Assembly (NCBI RefSeq): GCF_905163445.1
Contig: NC_053195.1
Coordinates: forward strand, 2,842,501-2,906,500
From: Pararge aegeria
Lineage: Eukaryota > Arthropoda > Insecta > Lepidoptera > Nymphalidae
Direction of reading: 5' to 3'
DNA length: 64,000 nt
Made by a program: the position numbers and the translations under genes. Each line of letters opens with the position of its first letter. Position 1 is the stretch's first letter. This document shows, in pieces, positions 50,145 through 60,666 of the stretch. The notes below the pieces were generated by a model that was given only the letters and a program-made list of their open reading frames with translations, was not told where the DNA came from and searched no databases.

Positions 50145-50325
50145 GAAGAAGACGTGCCGCTAAGCGATTTAGTGTTCCGGTGCGATGTCGCGTAGCAACC
50201 GATTATGGTTAGGACTACCATACTCCATAACAGGTTAGCCCGCTACCATCTTAGACTGCATCATCACTTACCACCAGGTGAGTTTCAAGGATTGAGGGCT
50301 ACCTTGTTGTCGAATAAGAAAAAAT
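50145..50325 (+). mobile_element. SINE family C, 3' part
   Basis: Has agacgtgccgctaagcgatt, tgttccggtgcgatgtcg, acaggttagcccgctacca, ttagactgcatcatcactta and attgagggctacc. The head is missing. Confidence 0.65.
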
Positions 50326-50749
50326 ATAGAATGTTTCACTAATTCTGATACAATTGTACATCAAAGAGAAAATAAGAAAAAGTTTGTTGGTTTGTATATA
50401 AAGGCGAGTTAGGGCCGCCTTAAGGATGCCTAAACAGACCTAATGTCTACTTTGGGAGCCGCAGGTCCTTCTATAACTGACGCGAAAAGATCTCTGAATA
50501 ATAAAAGCGGTCCAGTATAATTAGATTTTCGAAATTCCGTTGGGTTATAGTTGATACTTTATCAGCCATAAATACAGTGAATGTTTATGATGCTTTTGAT
50601 AAGCGTAGACGCGTTGCCCGCGATCCCGTTTGGCGTTGTTAAAACAAGGTAATTGCCCGGAATTTACTTTGGCTCGTTTTACGCTTGGCGGGCGGGCCAT
50701 AATTGCCTGCAATGGTTTTCCACGCAAATGTCACACCTGATGATGAGTA

Positions 50750-50845
50750 AGTGGTAGAGTCACTACACACAGGCAGACTTGACGTTTCAAAAGTGCTTAT
50801 ATTAGGCCTACATGAAATAAATGAATTTTGAATTTTGAATTTGAA
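50750..50845 (+). mobile_element. LINE 3' end, family K, sense copy
   Basis: Has tggtagagtcactacacaca, gacttgacgtttcaaaagtg, aggcctacatgaaataaatg and tail aattttgaattttgaattt. Same end as 16300-16380. Confidence 0.65.
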
Positions 50846-50859
50846 GTAGAAAACCAAAC

Positions 50860-51015
50860 CAGAGCATCGTATGGCATGCAATGTATGTAAACTCGTCTTG
50901 CAAAGTACCGCCCTATCTCCATCAACATGAGGCGTAGGAGTGGCGTGAGGTTTAAACCTCATGTGTCCGTAATTGCACTGGCAACCACGCCATTCAGACT
51001 GAAATAAACATTTCT
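50860..51015 (+). repeat. Dispersed repeat H, fragment
   Basis: Has ccctatctccatcaacatga, ggcgtaggagtggcgtgagg, cctcatgtgtccgtaattgc and caaccacgccattcagactg, matching family H. Confidence 0.6.
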
Positions 51016-51064
51016 AGCACTATACTATAGTGTAACAAATGCTTATTTATTATTGCTTAAACGT

Positions 51065-51255
51065 GGGCAGGACATATACCTCGGAAGGGGGACTCTTGGT
51101 GCAAACGTCTCCTCGAATGAAAGCCATGGTAAGAAAAGCGAAGGTAGGCCACAAATCCGCTGGAAGGACGACGTGAAGAAGGTAGCCGGTTCGAATTAGA
51201 TCCAAAGAGCTCAATGACAAGTAATTCGGCGTTTCCCTGTCGTGGTGGATCGGTA
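51065..51255 (+). mobile_element. RTE-type LINE C-terminal fragment
   Basis: Frames include WAGHIPRKGDSWCKRLLE and, after shifts, ATNPLEGRREEGSRF-type sequence corresponding to RPQIRWKDDVKKVAGS. The paired blocks WAGHIAR and RWxDDIKKVAG identify the LINE C-terminus. Dead copy. Confidence 0.7.
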
Positions 51256-51459
51256 GATTTGGCAGTTTTATTTATTGAAAATAAATACCATTCTCACTAC
51301 GAATGACCAAATATAAATAAATATACCTTTTTCATAATACTTGAATCATATATAATTAGACAAATGCAATATTTGCGATTATTTGGTACTATCATCATGC
51401 CTATGGCTGCCTCCTGCCGTTTGTTGTAACTGAGTCTGTTTTCATGTATACAAATATCT

Positions 51460-51800
51460 GTAGTAAGGAAGTAGAGAACTGAAGACCAAAGTTTTTGAAC
51501 AGTGCGTGATGCTGTGATGACTTATGGCTACGAAAGGTTAGTAACGTAAGGCCTCATAAGAAGGCCCAGAGCCACATGGATAGATGCCTCTAATTAGATA
51601 TCTTTATGAAGATCCGTAATAGAACAAGCGTTACCGACAAAGCTAAACGAGTTGCGAAGCTGATATGGCAATGAGCGGGCAAAAAGCTCGGAGAACCGAT
51701 GGACCGTGAATTTTGGGACCCCCTACCAAAGACCTTTTTCTAAAAGTAGACGTCAATCGATTGATATGATGATGGTGATAATAATGTTGCAATTAAAAAA
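51460..51800 (+). mobile_element. RTE-type LINE C-terminal fragment
   Basis: Begins LKTKVFEQCVM (51480-51512), matching the LKTKVFNQCVLP block, then the segment counterpart of LIRRxxxxxRAM (51550-51575) and RTSVTDKAKRVAKL-type sequence (51615-51665), ending gacgtcaatcgattgatatg with a (TGA)-rich tail. Several frame breaks. Confidence 0.7.
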
Positions 51801-52179
51801 TATATGGGATAACCCGTCTATTTAAAAAAAGTCATTGCCGAATGTGGATTATGTTGTAACAGTTGGTTCCATAAATCATGATGGCTTAATTGTTGACCCA
51901 TTTTTCATGAACTCCTTCGAAAATGGGTCAGCTAATACAAACTGTACCCAAAATTATCTCAAATCGTAGGTATATCAGTTTTGACATCTCCATCACCAAT
52001 CTCTCGTCTTTGTTATACACCGAGACTAAGCACACGTTTCCTCTTTTGTCAGTGTGAGGCGTTTATAAGGGTGGAGTCTAAACCCACCACGCTCCTAACA
52101 ATAATGAAAATTGTAGAAGATCCATCCCGTCCAGAGTGCGGTGAGGTGGAAACCAGTTTTCACTTTATAAATGTTTTGA
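51801..52179. other. No clear feature
   Basis: Contains agcaacgagac-type low-similarity sequence and a perfect short inverted repeat at 51895-51930 (tgacccatttt / aaaatgggtca). The 127-codon frame from 51981 runs into family K sequence and is not a gene. Confidence 0.4.
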
Positions 52180-52262
52180 ACATTTATTTAAAGCAGGCCT
52201 ACTTTATAAGCACTTTTGAAACGTCACGTATTTATGTTTTTAGTGACCCTACCATAGCTGAG
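52180..52262 (-). mobile_element. LINE 3' UTR, family K, short reversed fragment
   Basis: Has gcaggcctactttataagca, cttttgaaacgtcacg and gtgaccctaccatagctg, corresponding to the family K 3' end reversed. Confidence 0.6.
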
Positions 52263-52374
52263 TGCCCCATGTACGCGCTGGTAAGATGGGAACTACAAGG
52301 TAAGGATAGAATAAACGAAGAATACCTAGCAAACCTCTGTATAGGGGATCAAAGAGACTGGTAGGTTTCTGATG

Positions 52375-52640
52375 ATTTTTTTTTTTTTTAAATATATAGA
52401 CAAGTGCTTGACTGCAATCACACCTGATGGTAAGTGAAGATGCAGCCTGAGATGAAACGTGCTTGCCTAGAAGATGCCTGTTCACTCTTGATTTGAAGGT
52501 ACCCAGATTATAGGTATCGGGGTAGACAGAAGATGGGAGGGCATTCCAGGCCTTTGCGGTGCGGATCAGAAAAGAAGAAGCAAAACGCTTCGTACGTGTT
52601 GATGGTATTTCAACAACGGTGCAGATTCTGCCGGAAAACC
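52375..52640 (-). mobile_element. LINE C-terminus (CR1/Jockey-like) with A-tail, intact frame
   Basis: On the minus strand one open frame reads RTKRFASSFLIRTAKAWNAL, then PSSVYPDTYNLGTFKSRVN and RHLLGKHVSS. The FLxRTxxxWNxLPxxVxPxxYNLxxFKxxVNRHL layout is the conserved C-terminal signature of CR1/Jockey-like ORF2. It ends in an A-run (t-run at 52377-52390). Compared with the copy at 27568, this frame is unbroken, so it is younger. Confidence 0.8.
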
Positions 52641-52659
52641 AGTAAACCAGTGTCTCAAC

Positions 52660-52895
52660 ATGGGGAATAGGGTGGAATGGTCCTTACAGAGGACTGATCA
52701 ACAGTCTAGCAATGGCGGGCTTCCCCTCCTTGGGTTCCCCGAACGTCTAATAAAGCCTACGAGAGGGACACGCCATGGTGGTTTTTAGTTCGGGTAAACG
52801 AGTCCCATATAACCTATGTCCTACCCAAAAGGACAGAGGTAGCCATAAAGCTTTCCCAGCACGAAAAAAAAAAAGGTGTCCCCTCCTAAAATATA
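52660..52895 (+). mobile_element. LINE 3' UTR with poly(A), R1-like
   Basis: Has cttgggttccccgaacgtct, agagggacacgccatggtgg, acctatgtcctacccaaaag and tttcccagcacg followed by 12 A (52884-52895). GC-rich UTR ending in a plain A-run fits an R1-type or related LINE. It is joined back to back with the minus-strand LINE at 52375. Confidence 0.6.
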
Positions 52896-53574
52896 TATAT
52901 AAACCCACCACACTGCTCCAAAAGGGTTGGTGATTATTATAGTGATAAAACCTTAAAGCCGTGCGAATGAAAAAGGCGACTTTTTGTGTTCTTTACTAAA
53001 ACTGAGTTTCAGATACAAGATAGGTTTGAAAGTCAGTTTTAGCAAAATGTCAAAAAGTCACTTTTATAATGAGCACATACTTACCTAAAAATTGTAAACC
53101 CGACTTTGGAATTGTACCCAGTACCTCGTGATCAGTAGTCGTAATACGCTAACCACAGAGCCCAAGGTAAAGTATTTTTCTATGTCTTTTCCCATCAATG
53201 GGAACCATTAGAGAACTCGCTGGTGTAAACTGTATTTGCAAAATTGTAACCAATTGTACAGCTATTTAAGCTCGATTAGCGTACAATAATCTAAGTTATG
53301 GTAAGTACTGGTAACAGTTGTGAACTCATCAAACTTTGTTTGGAAATTACGTTGATAACATAAGAAGGCGATAATATGCGAAAAAAAATTATTAAATGAA
53401 AAGTAACGTGTTAATTTTATCATCAATTAAAAATCCCTTTAAGACGATATTTGTTGATTAACAAGAGATAAAATAGCTGTGAGATAATAATATGTAAAAC
53501 AATCTAGGCGTGGCAACACACTAGCGACTTCCGCGCAAACAAAAGTTTTATGCTAACCACATTGTGTATGGATC
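52896..53574. other. Mostly unrecognised; one tRNA-like scrap
   Basis: At 53100-53165, gactttggaattgtacccag then taatacgctaaccacagagc resembles a reversed, degenerate SINE head. The remainder is AT-rich. Confidence 0.45.
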
Positions 53575-53795
53575 ATCATATCAACATAGGTCTTTTGTCG
53601 GGACTTCCAAATTCCACGGTTCTGTGCCGCTTGGATCCAGCGGCTACCTGCGACGCGCTTAATGTCTTCTGTCGACCTCGCTGGGGGTCGACCAACGCTG
53701 CGCTTACTAGTTCGGGGCTGCCATTCCAGCACCTTGGGACCCCAACGTCCATCCTTTCTCCGAACTATGTGCCCATAATACAGTTGAATTAATAA
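53575..53795 (-). mobile_element. RTE-type LINE C-terminus, intact frame
   Basis: On the minus strand: DGRWGPKVLEWQPRTSKRS, VGRPPARSTEDIKRVAGS, RWIQAAQNRGIWKS, QKTYVDMMI. This is the full last block of RTE polyproteins (DGRWGxKVLEWRPRTGKRSVGRPPTRWTDDIKRVAG). The tail is a tatgatgat-type end at the left. No stop within about 60 codons. Confidence 0.8.
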
Positions 53796-53939
53796 AGTTT
53801 AAAACTGAAACCGATTACGAAGAAATTCAATTTTTATACAAATCAAAATCTAAGTCAAAAATACCATGGTCAACAAAATATTACTTTTTATATTCGGTTT
53901 TAATATTTTTGTGGTTGACGAATTTCTCATTTATATTTT

Positions 53940-54406
53940 GACGTGACAACGTCTTATAAATTGGTTTGCCGGGTGACACTTCAAGAAACTGCGTTACGCT
54001 CCGCTCACGTTATGCGCTCACAATGAGAGCGAGTGAGAGGCACGCGCCCGCCTAAGAGCGAGAGAGACAGACATAAAAAGTGAAAGGCACGCGTCCCTTT
54101 GTAGTAAACGCTGTTTCATTGTACGCAAATGTATTGCAAGTTATTGTATGTATATTTGTATATAAATACGTATGTATGTGTAAAGGTAAAAATAAAATTT
54201 TGTTAATATGAAATTCAGTGCGAGATTCTTTGTATAAATTAATGTTTTAAATATAATTCTTTGTATAAATAAATGTTTTAAATTGTTACTATTATTTCAT
54301 TCTTCTTCCTACTATACGGATGAATATTCACATTAAAATTATTTTACCACTCAAAGTCGTTGTCACGTAAAACTTTCGCCAGTATACCGACTTTACAGGC
54401 AACCAA
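53940..54406 (+). mobile_element. TIR-like DNA element Y, copy 1
   Basis: The left end gacgtgacaacgtcttata and the inverse motif cgttgtcacgt near 54354-54367, about 40 bases before the right end (gactttacaggcaaccaa). Inside is a GC-rich part with gagcgagtgagaggcacg and a 28-bp tandem duplication (54225-54252, 54256-54283). It sits between T-rich flanks. Shares both ends and general layout with 57062-57462. No coding capacity; superfamily unknown. Confidence 0.6.
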
Positions 54407-54899
54407 TTTTATTTTTAATTTTTATGTATTATTCGTATACGTTTTTGTATATGTTCTGTAAGTAAGTGCCTGAAGAAGGATTGCCGACAATTTTTTTAAT
54501 TCAGGCCTTTTGCGTTATGCCGCTCTCTTCTTTGCTTACATTCTTTTGTTGTAATATATCTCTATTGAGTGTATACAAATAAACTTTTGATGTCAATAAA
54601 AACTTACTATCTCCTGCGGACGTACTGTTTTTTGTATGTAGGGTACATCAATTGTTTTTGTAAAAAAGTTGTTAATCAGATTTTGTCCTAACCCCGGATG
54701 ACAACAAAAAGTATGTGGAATACTTATCGCATCGTATAATTTTCGAAAGTCCGACGTAAATTGTCATACTATTATCTCATTTAACCCAATTACCTATAAA
54801 TTATATTAATATACTACAGGGTGAAATTTTAAGAACGTTCAGTGAGCTGAAATCAAAATATATTGCAATGAAATACGGCGGCATGGACTAAAAAAACTA
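54407..54899. other. No recognisable gene or repeat
   Basis: AT-rich; nothing recognised. Confidence 0.5.
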
Positions 54900-55172
54900 T
54901 AAATAAATAAATAAATAAATATACTACGACAATACACACATCGCCACCTAGCCCCAAAGTAAGCGTAGCTTGTGTTATGGGTACTAAGATGACTGATGAA
55001 TATTTTTATGAATAATATACATAAATACTTATATAATATATAATATACATAACACCCAGACACTGAAAAACACTTAATGCTCATCACACAAACATTTTCC
55101 AGTTGTGGGAATCGAACCCACGGCCTTGGACTCAGAAAGCAGGGTCGCTGCCCACTGCGCCAGTCGGCCGTC
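54900..55172 (-). mobile_element. SINE family A, copy 5, near full length
   Basis: Reverse copy: tail (TAAA)n at 54900-54922, then acacatcgccacctagccc, tgtgttatgggtactaagat, and head gggaatcgaacccacggcc to gcgccagtcggccgtc. Very similar to 7044-7313. Confidence 0.9.
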
Positions 55173-55879
55173 TAAACTTGATGTCAAGTTTTGGAAACTT
55201 CTGAAATAAGGTCATAATACAAAATTGTAGTGTTCTGATACCAGAAATTTAAAGATTACTAAATTCATACAATAAATCCTGCATAGTTTTTGAGAAATAG
55301 ATACATAATTTAAGGAATAAAATGCATTATATTATATTTTTACTTTAAACTTCTTTATTTAAAATGTTATCACTTGCCATCGGATATCATGTTAACAGTT
55401 AGCAAATTGACCATTATATCATATTTTCAGTTTTCTTCTCACTGGCCGTTCTCAAAATGTCACCCAATAAATTGTAAGCGTTTATCGAGTGATCCGATAC
55501 GTTATCGATGTTTTAAGTCCATTTCGAATCAGGCCGGCTTATCGATTTTTTGACGTGTCGCCTTTTGTATTATTTGCCTCGTCTACTAATAGCCCCCTAT
55601 GATATCGTCATCATTCATCAAGAAAGTTGGAGTTACTTGATTAAAATTAATGGGGTTAAACTAAAAAGGGTATAAGTGCAATACAGCTAATATTCCTGCT
55701 TTTATGTGTAGTGGTCGTCTGACTAAGAATCGTTTTAGGAGGCATTTTGTATCCTACTACGTGAAGTGTCTGTACTTTTTCTTTGTTTTCTGAACTTGAT
55801 GTTGTGTACAAATAAAGAGTATAAATAACATATATAAATAAGGATCACGTCCAAAGACCAAGTACGTTTTTTTTTTATA
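55173..55879. other. No recognisable gene or repeat
   Basis: About 700 bases of AT-rich DNA without recognised frames or repeats. Confidence 0.5.
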
Positions 55880-56010
55880 TTTATAATTAACGGTCCTTAT
55901 GGTTAGAGGAAAAGCATCGTCTATGAACAGAGAAACTCTTTGCAGAACATGCAAAGAACCCATTCTACAAAGTGCCTGTGCGAGTGTGCCACATTCTGCA
56001 TAAACCTGTC
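55880..56010 (+). repeat. Dispersed repeat H, fragment
   Basis: Has tatggttagaggaaaagcat, cgtctatgaacagagaaac, acatgcaaagaacccattct and gtgccacattctgc, matching family H. Confidence 0.6.
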
Positions 56011-56275
56011 AAGGTAGGTGTCGTAGGTCAAGACGATAGTGTAAAACTTTGCCATTGGTGGCGGGGTTTGCTGTTTGTAGTGGTGATAACTACCTACATG
56101 AATATACCTAGAGTCCCATATTCGGTTCCCGGATCAAAATAAAAAAAATTATTAAATTGTGATTTTTCTGTGCATGAATTCAGTACAAGCCCGGGATTAC
56201 CTGATTAGCGTGCCTTGGAGAGCAATCCGTCGGTCACGGATTTATCGCCAACATGTTTTAGTAATAATAATAAAT

Positions 56276-56470
56276 ATATAAAAAAATATATAACGACAAT
56301 ATACAGTATACACCATCGCCATCTAGCCCCAAAGTTAGTTTGTGTTATGGGACTAAGATAACTGATGAGTATATATGAATACTATATAAACATTTTCCAG
56401 TTACGAGAATCGAACCCACAGCCTCACACTCAGACAGCAGTGCGTCTGCCCACTGTGCAAAGCGGCTCAC
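56276..56470 (-). mobile_element. SINE family A, diverged copy
   Basis: Reversed family A with several deletions: caccatcgccatctagccc, ttgtgttatgggactaaga, ttttccagttacgagaatcg, gcccactgtgcaaagcggc. Older than the other copies by divergence. Confidence 0.7.
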
Positions 56471-56892
56471 ATGTAACTATAATCGTTCAAATCCGCATCT
56501 GCATCCCGGCGTGAAGAGTCTCTCCATCTCTCCTACCTGACCTGAGACCTGTTTATAGAAGTAGGCCAAAAACGATGACTTATCTCTGAAACGTTTTAGA
56601 AAAACCCAAATACCACCCGCTTGAAATCATGAACATTTTTAAAACAATCGTACTGTTACGGAAATAGAATTTCCAAGAATGAATCTTATCTGCTAGATTC
56701 TAAAGTATGTACATACAATAATGCACCTGAAAAATTATCAAAATTATCAACGAACGTAAATAAAAAGTACGTTATCTATCTATTTGTTTAAACATTCGTT
56801 AAAGATATGGTGTATACTGCACCAGACATGAATTTATTATGCATATACACATATGAGCCTAATTGAAAAGGTTGGACTTTGCTGGTGGAGTA
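56471..56892. other. No recognisable gene or repeat
   Basis: AT-rich; nothing recognised. Confidence 0.5.
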
Positions 56893-57061
56893 TTCATCAT
56901 CATTATCGTCAGTATCAACACAGTACCAGTCCACTACAGGGTTCAAGGTCACCTCTCAGAATCAGAAGCGTTCCGCCCGAAGTCCACCACCACGTTGACC
57001 AATTGCGGATTTTGAGATTATAGAGAACTATCAGGCATACAGGTTTCCCCGCGATGTTTTT
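56893..57061 (-). mobile_element. SINE family B, left part, split by element Y
   Basis: Reversed family B tail to body: tcatcatcattatcgtcag, gtccactacagggttcaagg, gcgttccgcccgaagtcc, aggcatacaggtttccccgc then gatgttttt. The continuation (aacggtttaagcaagtgata, aactgcgtaaaac) follows at 57470-57510. Confidence 0.7.
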
Positions 57062-57462
57062 GACGTGACAACGTCTTATAATTCGATGAAGCCGGCTGCA
57101 CGTACGAAAAAACATGACGTATGCGGCGTTACCTCGCTCTGAGGCGTTCCATTCAAGGCTTGAAGTGCAAGCGAGAGCGCGGAACGAGCGACAAAGAGGC
57201 ACAGTCGGCCTCCGCGTTCGACATCTGTCTCTCTCCTACTTGAGTGAGCGTGAATGCGTCCGCGTGGACAGCTTCTATACAATAATACATTTACATGTTT
57301 TCGGCAAGGATGAAGTGCAGTGAAAAGTGAATGTGGTGTCAATTGTTTATAGCAACGATAATATCTATCAAACAAATAAAATTGAAATTTTCAAATCAGT
57401 ATTTTCTTACGACGTTGTCACGTTCAATAATCGTCAGCAAGCCGACTTTACAGACAACCAAC
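57062..57462 (+). mobile_element. TIR-like DNA element Y, copy 2, nested in SINE B
   Basis: The left end gacgtgacaacgtcttata, inverse motif gacgttgtcacgtt at 57412-57425, right end gactttacagacaaccaac. It is inserted in the T-run of the SINE between gatgttttt and ttttttaacgg, so the ends are defined by the host SINE. The GC-rich interior (gagagcgcggaacgagcg, gtgagcgtgaatgcgtcc) shares style but not full sequence with copy 1. Confidence 0.7.
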
Positions 57463-57469
57463 TTTTTTT

Positions 57470-57512
57470 AACGGTTTAAGCAAGTGATAATTTTTAACTG
57501 CGTAAAACAAGG
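57470..57512 (-). mobile_element. SINE family B, right part after element Y
   Basis: Completes the split SINE: aacggtttaagcaagtgata then aactgcgtaaaac. Confidence 0.6.
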
Positions 57513-57539
57513 ATATCTCTGAAGTGCTCTGTCTCTCTC

Positions 57540-57740
57540 TCTCTTTAGTCTCTCCCTCATGACTGAGGATCGTGATCACTGCTATGGCGAGTAATCTTGT
57601 CATATAAGATCTCTCTCCATCGGGTCCCGTCTTTGGCCATTTGTATTGCGTTATAGAAAATACGGGCACCAGTTTCTCTTAGTTGATCTGACCACCGGTT
57701 TGGAGATCTGCCACGGGGACGTTCGCCTTCTACATTTGGA
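57540..57740 (-). mobile_element. LINE C-terminal fragment with RPRGRSPNRW motif
   Basis: On the minus strand the frame reads GERPRGRSPNRWSDQLRETG, then IFYNAIQMAKDGTRWREIL and ends SSDHDPQS. The block RPRGRSPxRWxDQI then A-x-DRxxWRxIV is typical of the end of RTE- or R2-like LINE polyproteins in Lepidoptera. Open frame retained for about 80 codons. Confidence 0.7.
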
Positions 57741-58000
57741 ACTACGTAAGTACTCTGTACGTGCCGGGAAATTGGTCCCCCCGAAACATAGTCCGAAAGG
57801 AAGTTCAATCCTGTCGCTTATAAACAGAGCAACACTTCGCAAGGTATGCGAAGAACACCTCCTTCAAAGTGTTACCCTGTGTCCATCAAACTGGGGCATA
57901 GGTTTAAAGCCTCATATACCAATAATAACACCGGCAGCCGCATTCTTCAGAATGAAACACAGCACTGCTGCTTGTAGGTCTGTGGTTCCCATGTTCGATT
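57741..58000 (+). repeat. Dispersed repeat H, fragment
   Basis: Has cgcttataaacagagcaaca, cttcgcaaggtatgcgaaga, tgtccatcaaactggggcat and ttcagaatgaaacacagcac, matching family H. Confidence 0.6.
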
Positions 58001-58045
58001 AAGGATCCGAGGAGGACGAAGTAAATTTTTTTTGTTTTAATATAT

Positions 58046-58111
58046 TGTTATATATATAGATGTTTTTCAACATACCTGATGGTATGTTGAAAAACATCTA
58101 TATATATAACA
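58046..58111. repeat. Perfect hairpin, 30-bp arms, 6-base loop
   Basis: The left arm 58046-58075 (tgttatatatatagatgttt start) and right arm 58082-58111 are exact reverse complements; the loop is ctgatg. It lies between repeat H and an RTE fragment. The stem length recalls small-RNA precursors, but the absence of any mismatch or bulge argues for a recent fold-back duplication. Confidence 0.95.
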
Positions 58112-58270
58112 ACAGACCGTCGCAGAATCGATGCACTAGAAATGTGGTGCTGGCGACGACTGTTGCAGATCCCGTGGACAGCTTTTCGGACTAACGTGTC
58201 GATCCTGCAGGAACTAAAAGTCAAAGAGAGGTTATTGTCGACTGTACAGATACGAATCCCCAAGTTGCAA
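58112..58270 (+). mobile_element. RTE-type LINE fragment (EMWCWRR block)
   Basis: One frame reads RRRIDALEMWCWRRLLQIPW, then TAFRTNVSILQELKVKERLL. The conserved block (DAFEMWCWRRMLRIPWTAHRTNxSILxELxI) lies between RT and C-terminus in RTE-like LINEs. Isolated piece, no stop within about 55 codons. Confidence 0.8.
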
Positions 58271-58417
58271 TCATGCAACTGGGTCCAAATATCGACAAAT
58301 CCAAAATATCATCGTGGTATGTACCCGATTAACTACACTTAAGGAAAGTCAGGGACTAACTTGTAATGAAAAAAAAAACTCGGTGATGCCACTTTGTGGC
58401 AGAAATAAGCATTGCAG

Positions 58418-58680
58418 CACGGCAAGCATGGGCCTCATTTATCTCTCCGGGAAAGGATAAAAATGTATCTTCTCCCACAGCTATAGCAACTCTCAGGCCA
58501 TTGGCGTACCAGTGGAAATAATATCCAAATAATATATGTGTAATTATAAACGGAGGTAAACTTTTCCTATTCCATGTTCCCGTGCTTCAGGAGGTGGACA
58601 CGTTAACTATATCCCCCTGTCAGGGGATATAATCCGGGGATATAATTTTTGTCTCCTGCCCGTGCTAGCCCTACAGTAGT
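58418..58680 (-). repeat. Dispersed repeat Q, uninterrupted copy
   Basis: Runs aaatgtatcttctcccacag, attggcgtaccagtggaaat, attatatgtg-type sequence, cttttcctattccatgttcc, gtgcttcaggaggtggacac, tatatccccctgtcagggg and tttttgtctcctgcccgtgc. It provides the empty-site order for the LINE-split copy at 28437-29075. Confidence 0.65.
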
Positions 58681-59246
58681 ACTTCCCCATGTTAAGCTTT
58701 GTCACGAGTAACTCTACTACAACTTAGATAATATTAAAACAATAATTCACTTACTTTTCCCCAACGAAGAAAAAATGCAATGCCTACATAAAAAAGACCT
58801 AGTCTAAGGAGTCTCCTAAGCATACACCAACCATCACTAATAGTTATCAACAAAGAGTTGGTGAAACGTTATTTTTATAGACATCGCCTTATCATTAGGC
58901 ATTCGATGTCAGAGATGCCTAGGTTCAGTGTAAATTAGTTGTAGGATGGTACGGAACGATTATTCTGCGAATACGACTCGCACTTGACCTTTTTAGTATC
59001 CTGTGCTAATAATATAGAAGTATTGAACATACTTTAAGGTGAACGCCACGGCTAAATAAATACTGATATAACCAAAGTAACTACTGTAAAACTATATGTT
59101 GACATTGATAAACGTAATTCCCGGGAAATTTTAAGTAACTGCTAGAAAGTCGTTACTTTCTTAATTCGTGCTTTTTTATGAACATCTTAAATTTAGTTGT
59201 CAATCTGTTATTTTATTTGTCAGTTAAAAGTAATTCATTTAAAGGT
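58681..59246. other. Mostly unrecognised; MITE scrap
   Basis: At 58948-58998, gatggtacggaacgattatt then cgaatacgactcgcacttga is the right end of the GTCY MITE. The rest is AT-rich. Confidence 0.5.
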
Positions 59247-59370
59247 TTCAATTGTATACAATTTTACAATAAATTATCGGTTGATATCTTGTAAATTGGG
59301 GGAGGCCTTTACTCAATCTGGGTTTATTGTAATAAGCTGACATTTGTAACAATAAATTTAATTTTTGTAA
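59247..59370 (+). mobile_element. LINE 3' end scrap, repeat T copy 2
   Basis: Has caattgtatacaattttaca, ttatcggttgatatcttg and gggggaggcctttactcaat, the last being a common phrase of RTE-type LINE 3' ends. Confidence 0.5.
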
Positions 59371-59814
59371 ACGATAACTAAAATACTAAAATTAAACCAG
59401 CTTAGGTATGTAAATGTAAGTTACAGGAAATACAAGGCTTTTTATTTATTTATTACATCTTGTATATTTCTCTAAAAAGTTCAGTTTGTATTAAGCAAAA
59501 GCTTAAAGAAAAGACCTATTGTATAAAGGATTCAACGATCACGATCAGTTCATTGGTTCAGTCGGAATTTTATAAACAAAAAGACACTTCAGCATTTATG
59601 AAAGTACGGTGGTACGAATAGATCAGTTACTACGTAACGTAGGTACGTGGAATAGGTATGAATGAACCTTTTATCGCATCTAATCGGCGAGTAGCGTTTG
59701 CTCAGGCAATCTATCGCGTCTGGCCCTGCGACTTGGTGGCCACTCCTTCGATTTCCGGCTCCTACAAACATTGCGGCGGATTATCTAGTGGCTACGTTAC
59801 GAAATTATAATATT
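59371..59814. other. No recognisable gene or repeat
   Basis: AT-rich, with tctggccctgcgacttggtgg at 59720-59740 of unknown origin. Confidence 0.45.
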
Positions 59815-60020
59815 ATGCTAGCTGCTAGTTCGGTAGTTATAAAGCTTTTTGTGACAGAACTCGTTCGGGGAAGTACCGTGCTTGTTTCAGCCAAAGAGTA
59901 TTTTTATTGGTTTTCTGAAGTTGTTTGCTGGTATAATAAACGACCCATGAGGCTTAACAGCTACGCCTCAGATTGATGGACAAAGGGTTGTTCTTTGCAG
60001 GGTGCATTGCAGACAGCTTA
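59815..60020 (+). repeat. Dispersed repeat H, rearranged fragment
   Basis: Holds agctttttgtgacagaactc, gttcggggaagtaccgtgc, atgaggcttaacagctacgc, ctcagattgatggacaaagg and ttctttgcagggtgcattgc, from two non-adjacent parts of family H. Confidence 0.55.
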
Positions 60021-60189
60021 ACGTGCTCTACGACGCATGGGGGTGAATTACATACTCAAGGTACAAAAAACTTCATGATGGGCATGAAGGACCGACACAC
60101 GCATAGTACCTACGCTACGCGACGCGTACCTTAATAAAATGGCAGGAATCACAGGTCACTCTTTTAATTTTGCATGTGATGTCAGGGAA

Positions 60190-60443
60190 AATACATAAAT
60201 AAATATACTACGACACTACACATCCTTCTAGTCCCTAATTAAGCTTAGGTGGTGTTATGGGTACTGAGATTGGGTAATATTTTAATGAATAATATATGTA
60301 AATACTCATAATACAGATATAAACACCCAGACATTGAAAATCATTAATGTTCATCACACAAACATTTTCCAGTTGTGGGAATCGAACCCACGGCTTTAGA
60401 CCCAGAAAGCAGGGTAGCTGCCCACTGCGCCAATCGGCCGTCA
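60190..60443 (-). mobile_element. SINE family A, copy 6
   Basis: Reverse copy with some decay in the tail half (cacatccttctagtccc), but the head is well kept: gggaatcgaacccacggct and cactgcgccaatcggccgtc. Confidence 0.8.
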
Positions 60444-60666
60444 AATCCGCGATCTTTTGAATGCTAGGTTTAACCACTACACTTGTGCGGCATAATTTTA
60501 GGATAACCTTCACGTTTTAACCTAACAAGTCTTTAAGTAATTAAATAATAACGCATACCATAAAGTTTTAAAATAAAGGTGACTTTTTACGGAGGTATAA
60601 AATAAACGAATAAATCAGACAAATTAATAACGTTATAAAATGTGTAAAATTTCGTTGTATTTATAA

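Noticed and set aside
51981..52364. 127-codon open frame
   Set aside because: Its second half is reversed LINE family K UTR sequence; no domain or start context.
57114..57323. Arg/Glu-rich frame of about 70 codons
   Set aside because: It lies inside the DNA element Y, nested in a SINE, and copy 1 of the element does not keep the frame.
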